Part shown: piece by piece, positions 58,626 through 64,000 of the stretch | Layout: each line of letters begins with the position of its first letter | Numbering within the stretch: position 1 is the stretch's first letter | From: Cornus controversa | Lineage: Eukaryota > Streptophyta > Magnoliopsida > Cornales > Cornaceae | NCBI GenBank assembly: GCA_026545225.1 | Contig: CM048845.1 | Span: forward strand, 30,445,001 to 30,509,000 | Length of the DNA stretch: 64,000 nt | Direction of reading: 5' to 3' | Translations under genes and position numbers: made by a program | The notes under the pieces: generated by a model | The model's database searches: none | Told to the model about the DNA's origin: nothing | The model's input: only the letters and a program-made list of their open reading frames with translations

Positions 58626-60357
58626 ATTTTAATGTCAAAAGGATCTATAAGGGCATTTGTGTCATTTCTCTTCAGAATACTCTTGGTTGGTTTTAATTTG
58701 ATTTGTTTCAGCACATATATATAGATTTATATTCTTATATTGTGAGATGTGGCTGAGGATGACACGTGTATCATTTAAGCAAAATAAAAAAAGGGGGAGA
58801 AGTGGTAGTTTTGTAATAAACTAAATATCTCATATCTAATGTTTTGAGACTCTCTTTTTCGGCTGAGTCTTAAAATGCACTTTTATATATATAACATATA
58901 TAGATAATAGATATATTTTTAGGTCAAAGTGGCATCTTTTGAAAAGGCATATATATATACCTTGTTTCAGCTGGGAGTAGGGTTGCAGCCGAAAATCATA
59001 TATTAAGAAAGGGAAAGTTTGTGAGAGGCGAGAGCATGAGAGTATTTCACTTCTGGATGGCTGCCGAGAGGAAAAACTCTAGGTTAATAGGCTTGCTTAG
59101 GCTCTCGTCATGAAAGGTATCAATTGAGGTTTCTTTGCGGATCTATAAGTATCACGATTATGGACTCTTCACTATTGGAAGCTTTATGGCTGGTTTGTGC
59201 TCCTCACAACACTCTCACGAGCGCACCTTCGTGCTTGAAATGATCTGTACTTTTCATGTTGTTTTGTAATCTTCTACTTGAGAGTTTCTAAATTGTTATC
59301 CTGTTGCTTTTGAAATCAACTAGTAGAAGGCTCTATAAATCATGTTCTGAATTTCTAAATCTGATTTGCAGTCTTATATTAAAAGTTATTGAACTATGAT
59401 TTACTGCCTTAAATTTTTGAGGTTTAAACCAAGCCGATTTGGGGTTCGTAAGTGCTGAATTTGGTGTTCTATTATAGCTTAATTTATGGGTGGATTTGTT
59501 GTCCAATTACTGCTGATTTGCAAGTTTAAGTCATGCTGATTTTTTTTTGTTAATTCCTGCTGGTTTGCAAATTTGATTCATGATAAATTTCTGCTCATTC
59601 CAGCTGGTTTGTGAGACTAAATTTATGCTGAAAGTTTAACATAAATGCTGAAAATGCTAGAGCTAAAATTTGATACTTAGATCTCCTAATTTACTGTTGC
59701 TGATTGTTGCTGGTTATGAAATATGGAATTGAATCTGCTGATTGGGAATTCGTTCAGCTAATCTGGAATTGAATCTGCTGAGTTGGAATTCGTTCTGTTA
59801 ATTTGGAATTAATTCTGTGCACTTGGAATTCTGTTTTGCTGATTTGGAATTCTGTTTTACTAATTTGGAATTACTAATGGGTCACTCTTAAATTGCTATT
59901 TATATCTTACACTGCTTTTGCTACTAACGTCTACCCTAGTTGCAGTTGTGTTTAACTCATTGGATGAGGTTCAAAATTCAAGAATAGCAAGAATATTTGA
60001 TCATGAAGAATATCAAGCTAATGCAGAGTTTTGAAGAAGTTGATATTGTGATTCATTGAAAGGGAGCATCTACTATAAGTTCATTGTAGCCACACCTTGA
60101 GGGTGTTCTTATTGAAGCACATTATTGAAGAAGTTCAAGTGTCGTGATCTGCCAAGAGGACAAGTGACAGTGTCATTTGTCGTATCGGACCTTGAAGACT
60201 AACTGTCAGAGTTGGAAGAGTTGAAGATCATCCTTTGAAGACCATTTTTGAAGACCAAGTTACAAAGCTTGAAGACATTGCCACTGCGCAAGACATCGAA
60301 CTGACTCCACTATCACTATGTACAGTCCAAGTATTGGGATACTTTGGACAGGGGGAA
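58626..60357 (+). other. degraded LTR/element DNA, including 3' internal part of a copia element
   Basis: 58626-59690 is AT-rich with no supported gene. About 59690-59885 has seven or eight loose repeats of a 20-25-bp phrase (GCTGATTTGGAATTCTGTT and variants). From about 59950 to 60357 is non-coding sequence ending in a purine tract GGACAGGGGGA directly before an LTR start, so it is the 3' interior of a copia element. Confidence 0.5.
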
Positions 60358-60700
60358 TGTGAGTGACTGTGGTGAGATTGAGGTAAGATAACTTGGGCTT
60401 TGGGAAGTCCAAGTTGGGATTGAGAGCGGAAAAGTTGTTATGAGACTTGGTGAGAGTGGTTCAGGCCTAGGGAGGCTGTGAACTAGGTGAGAGCTGGAGC
60501 GAAATATGTTGTGAGTTGGGTGAGTGAGAGAGTGATTGAGAGATTCATTGTACTACCCTTTGAGATATAGTGGAGATCAGTTCGAAGAGATTTTTCCCCA
60601 CCTTGGGGTTTCCTCTATAAATCTGTGTCCATAAAATTATGTGATTGCATGTGCCAGTCAAATTAGCAATATTAGGAAGAAAAAGAGAAGAACCTATTGA
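60358..60700 (+). mobile_element. copia-type LTR (3' LTR), right end approximate
   Basis: It starts TGTGAGTGACTGTGG right after the purine tract. Near 60590-60620 it has TTTTTCCCCACCTTGGGGTT, a hallmark of many plant copia LTRs near the R/U5 region. The CACTA element begins at 60712, so the LTR end is either just before that or cut by it. Confidence 0.6.
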
Positions 60701-60711
60701 CCCCTCCCCCT

Positions 60712-61350
60712 CACTACAAGAAAATTAGTCTTTTACAACGGGCCAAAACTGCCTTAAATGACTTTTTAAGGCGGACAATCGCCTGCCATCTATTAAGGTG
60801 TTATAATTACGAAGTTTTTATAAAGGCATGCGGAAACTTTTTAAAGGCATTCAAAAACTGCCTTTAATAATTTCATAAACGCCTTTAAAATAATTTTTCA
60901 AGGCGGTCACTTAGTGTCTTAAAAATTGAAATTTTCAAGGCGGACCATACATGTCATAGAACTGTCATTATTTACGGCGGTCAGTAATCGCCTTTGAAGT
61001 TGAATTATTCAAGGCAGACAATGCATGTCATAGAACTATAAGTATTTACGACGGTCAGTTATCGCCTTAGAATCTTAATTATTAATGGCAGTTGCTGACT
61101 GCCTTCAAATACTATTTATTTACGACGTGCAATGCTTGCCTTAAAATCTAATATTAAGGGCAGCTCTGTCCCGCCTTAGAAGATAATATATTAACGGCGT
61201 TTGTAGACCGCCGTAGAAGGTAAAATAGTAACGACGTCTCTAACCCGCCTTAGAAGCTACCCACATGATATTATTAAGGGTGGGCTTGGCCCGCCTTAAA
61301 AGATACTATTAAGAGCGGCCAAGGTCCGCCTTAAAAAGTTTTTTTTTTTT
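60712..61350 (+). mobile_element. CACTA (En/Spm) transposon left end with subterminal repeats
   Basis: CACTACAAGAAAATTAGTC at 60712 is a classic CACTA terminal inverted repeat. It is followed by about 620 bp of densely repeated short words in both orientations (AAGGCGG / CCGCCTT, GGCGGTCAGTAATCGCC, ACCGCC), the usual transposase-binding subterminal zone. The complementary right end (a TTTTCTTGTAGTG-type sequence) was not seen before 64000, so the element probably extends beyond the window. The base triplet before it is CCT. Confidence 0.85.
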
Positions 61351-61862
61351 TTTGAAAATTCCTTTTTCTACCTCATTCCAAAAACCTGTGAAACCCAATC
61401 CAAAAACCTGTGATCAATACCAACATCAATTTGTATCGGAAGCTAAAACATTCAAGCCAAAAATACAGTTTGAATAACTTTCATCCCAACCCAAAAGTAT
61501 GTGTATATCTAAATTGCGGATTCAAAGCTAGCACATTCAGCATGCTTAAAAATTACAACCATTGACAAATATACAGTGAACATTTAAAAGACGAATATTC
61601 TAGCTACAAATGAACTTAAGTAAAACACTGAACTTGAAAATGTAGTTGAGAGGCAATCAAAGCAAAATGGAGCATGTACAACAGGAGAGAAGGCTACTGC
61701 TACTGCTGCTCTGGTTCATTATCCTGGGATTTAAAGAGAGAGGGTCAATGGAGCAAGTACAACAGAGAAAGCACAAAAATATCAATATATAATGAAATGA
61801 AACAATGAATATATATAAAGAGGTATACTTGATATATATTCCTTTTCACTTTCCTTTATAAG
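61351..61862. other. CACTA interior or gene flank, no coding recognised
   Basis: After a poly-T run, the sequence is AT-rich with no supported frame. It ends in a pyrimidine-rich stretch and AG at 61861-61862, usable as a splice acceptor for the exon that follows. Confidence 0.45.
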
Positions 61863-62025
61863 TCTACAAAAACTATTCTATGTACTGACATAGATTGTTT
61901 GCTCGAGGAACTCAAGTTGCCAAAATGGGAAGAGACAGTCGTTGGTGCAAGGACCAGATATGAGCAGATTATTAAGGCCCTTGCAGATAAATTTCCTTTA
62001 GAAAACTTGCTGCTTGTTACACACG
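61863..62025 (+). CDS. single exon of a phosphoglycerate-mutase-like (histidine phosphatase) gene
   Basis: The 163-bp exon lies between an acceptor AG (61861-61862) and a donor G|GTAACA (62026). It encodes about 54 residues: acidic EELKLPKWEETVVGA, then RYEQIIKALADKFPLENLLLVTHG. The last part is the second-histidine motif of the histidine phosphatase superfamily in plant 'phosphoglycerate mutase family' proteins. No stop or frameshift is present. The exon with the first catalytic histidine (RHG) and the exon that should follow were not found on either side. It is therefore a gene fragment, plausibly captured by the CACTA element. Confidence 0.7.
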
Positions 62026-62222
62026 GTAACAACTTTATGGATTTCCATCCATTCATAGTTTTTGAATAGATTTATGATTAGAATACCATACGTATTTATT
62101 TTGGTGCCTCAAATCATATATAATATATAGGTACATAAACATATCCATGTCATACTTTTTGTTAAAGATAGAGTCTAACTTCCCATTATCGTTAGAAACT
62201 TTATCTCATTCCTATATGTATA

Positions 62223-62257
<35 letters not shown>

Positions 62258-62767
62258 GAGATTGATCTAGCGTGTCAGTGCAACTTATAAGTTGCGTCTT
62301 GGGTTCGGTTCGGTCTAGTTCTGATGTAAAACAGAACCAAACCGGTCCTAGCAGTTCTAGATATATTAGAATCAAATCGAATTGTTAGAATCAGTGGAAC
62401 CGAACCGTAGATGATTGGTTCAATGGTTTTGGACTTTCTTATATATATATGCATATATAGATATACATATTAATCAAATGAAAAACCAAATCTGAAATAT
62501 ATATACACATAAGATGATCTTATGTATTGTGTTGTATGGCAAGTTATATTCTCTACCAATAACATGTATATTATATGATGTACATATATTTATATTATCA
62601 CTAATGGTTTGGTTCAGTCCTTTTCGACCTCAAACCGGAATCGTACCAAACCGTACGGTTTGGTTTGGTCCGGTTCTAACATTTTTTGTGCACCCCTAAG
62701 AATTTCAATCTGTTTTTTATAATTAACTTGTTCGTTCTACTTATCATTGAGAACCTTCTATTTCTAG
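62026..62767. repeat. TG/AG microsatellite and GGTTCGGTTCGG-type dispersed repeat
   Basis: (TG)n then (AG)n lie at 62223-62256. From about 62290 to 62699 are paired stretches of GGTTCGGTTCGG and GAACCAAACCGG ending in TTTTTTGTGCACCCCTA. This resembles hAT-type non-autonomous repeats that end in TAGGGGTGCAC. I could not find the matching left terminus. A polypyrimidine tract and acceptor AG (62766-62767) lead into the next exon. Confidence 0.4.
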
Positions 62768-63633
62768 GGGGTTGTGGATATGTTTTGACTGGAGAAGATC
62801 CAGGTAAATTACCTTTTAGTGCTGCTCAAGTGTTGGGTGGTAAGCTGCTTCCAAACAGAGTTACTTCTACTGGGGAAACAACTAAAATTGTACCTGCCCT
62901 AGAGCTTAAGGCTGGACAACTACATCCTTCTCTAAAGATTAAGCTGCAGCTTTTCCCAATAGATGAATGCACTCGTTTAGGATTGGAGAAGGTGAGATTA
63001 TGATCTGAAATTATTTAGCAAAACAGAATTCTATTTGATTAGGTCTGTAATTATCAGTTTACAAAAATAATATTTTTCCTTTCTTATAGGATGGTCATAA
63101 TCCATTTTTGGAACTCACTTTAAGTGCTCGGAAAAAGATATCCTCTGTGCTTAAGCAACTCAATAACAAATGGGGCAGTTCAAGTGTAGCTCAAGGGAAC
63201 CCTGTGCTTTTCCCATACTATGTACAGTTGGAGAAGTTAGCTAGTTGCAGAAGATGGACTTTGAATGACAGTGGCATTAGTGCAGGAGATGTGTATGCAG
63301 CTATAGAAAGTCCTGTCATTTTTCACTTAAGGTTTGTGAATTGATTCTTTGCTTTTGGCATTTAGTAGTTTTAGCCTAACTTCTAACTTGATCTCTTTTT
63401 CAAGGTATGGCTGGGTCTCTAATGTTGAGCCTGAAACCTTTGCGGTCCCTTCTGCATCTATGCCTTTGGATACTTGTTTAGAATCTAAAGGAATCCAAAG
63501 AAGTTGCAGTACAATTTCGGAGATTATGCATGACAGAAAGAATAAACTTGAGGTAACAAGTGAAGAGGTTAAACCAATATGTATAAGCAAAGCAGTAGAT
63601 GCAGTTCCTTTGGATGTGGCAGTAGACTGTATG
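62768..63633 (+). CDS. three exons of a TSL-kinase-interacting-protein-1-like gene (partial)
   Basis: The exons are 62768-62991, 63090-63331 and 63405-63633. Acceptors are TTTCTAG, TTATAG and TTTCAAG; donors are GTGAGA, GTTTGT and GTAATT. Phases agree (AG|G splits one Arg codon). The product reads KIKLQLFPIDE, HNPFLELTLSARKKISSVL, NNKWGSSS, CRRWTLND, DVYAAIESP and FHLRYGWVSN, the conserved middle of plant TKI1, a SANT/Myb protein that binds the nuclear TOUSLED kinase. The frame is intact. The N-terminal SANT exons are absent upstream, where CACTA and LTR DNA lies instead, and the 3' end is past the window. It could be a live gene with very distant 5' exons, or a captured fragment. Confidence 0.8.
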
Positions 63634-64000
63634 GTAATTTTTGACTTTCTTCTCCCCATATGTTTATTTATTATGATATAATTTAAAAAGGCTTTTGACT
63701 TTTGAGCGCTTAAACTTTTAGAAGCACTATATTTATGGTGCACATTACTTATATTGTACATCTAGATTCAGAATCTAATAGGTTCAAGTAAATATACTGA
63801 ACGATGAAGTACTAGAATGGAGTGGATAATACTTGACTGCTTATGTTTTTTATCCATTTCATTTATACTGTGAAAAGTTTTAGAAAAGTTCTTCAATGAA
63901 GTTTTCAGTTTAGGTATCAACTTTCAAGAATTCGGCAATTGTTGTCAGCTTTGCTTGGTCAATCTTTTGAGCTAGTGTATGTTCAGTTATTGCGCTGGAG
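63634..64000 (+). other. intron, or start of the next unrecognised exon, of the TKI1-like gene
   Basis: It begins with a donor GTAATTTT after the third exon. A possible acceptor TTTTCAG occurs near 63907, but the following codons did not resemble the family clearly enough to call an exon. Confidence 0.4.

Noticed and set aside
61856..62056. 66-codon minus-strand frame
   Set aside because: It is antisense to the phosphoglycerate-mutase-like exon, which has proper splice borders on the plus strand.

Overview
This is a stretch of plant nuclear genome, very probably from a eudicot. It is AT-rich, has GT-AG introns, and carries a coiled-coil NLR resistance-gene remnant of the R1 late-blight type, nested LTR retrotransposons, a PIF/Harbinger MITE and a CACTA transposon end. 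The R1-like NLR and the style of the LTRs fit an asterid, but the species cannot be named from sequence alone. Almost all of the window is transposable-element DNA. I see no tRNA, rRNA or CRISPR.

Layout. 1-2.7 kb: AT-rich DNA and a short, gutted copia-type element. 3.4-6.6 kb: a minus-strand gypsy LTR with a 67-bp tandem repeat. 7.3-9.9 kb: a second copia LTR fragment, a TAA-flanked MITE and a hAT-like remnant. 10.95-12.2 kb: an LTR-like segment. 12.7-16.6 kb: an R1-like CC-NB-LRR pseudogene with its 3' UTR. 16.73-42.35 kb: a 25.6-kb nested complex inserted between that pseudogene and a second, internally deleted NLR remnant (42.66-43.5 kb). The host of the complex is a minus-strand gypsy element, 'B' (5' LTR 39674-42346, gag near 37-38 kb, the remnant of its 3' LTR at 16730-18985). 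A second minus-strand element, 'C', lies inside B. C's own 5' LTR is interrupted by an Athila/Tat-type solo LTR with perfect target-site repeats (23855-25278), a 3.9-kb plus-strand solo LTR of C's own family (26517-30456), and an inverted LTR pair 'D' (30763-33981). The leader of B carries a head-to-head double TRIM (38243-39327) flanked by identical 5-bp repeats. 43.8-57.8 kb: a plus-strand C-like LTR split by a minus-strand Athila-like element (45507-56209) whose gag-protease-integrase frame is continuous apart from four stops and from which reverse transcriptase and RNase H are missing. 57.8-60.7 kb: further LTR fragments and the 3' end of a copia element. From 60712: the left end of a CACTA transposon, followed by one exon of a phosphoglycerate-mutase-like gene and three exons of a TSL-kinase-interacting-protein-1-like gene, all on the plus strand, running off the right edge.

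How it fits together. The only coding sequences that look undamaged are the exons at 61.86-63.63 kb; they lack their 5' parts and may be gene fragments carried by the CACTA element. The NLR locus is dead in both copies. The most unusual signals are (i) inverted, U5-outward LTR/TRIM dimers, one bordered by a target-site duplication as though it had inserted as one unit; (ii) clusters of short dyad-symmetric words about 380-490 bp from the U5 end in four gypsy LTR copies, with one 18-bp word also present in an Athila/Tat-type LTR; and (iii) leader regions with several PBS-like sites in tandem. All alignments were made by eye, so edges marked approximate may move by tens of bases.
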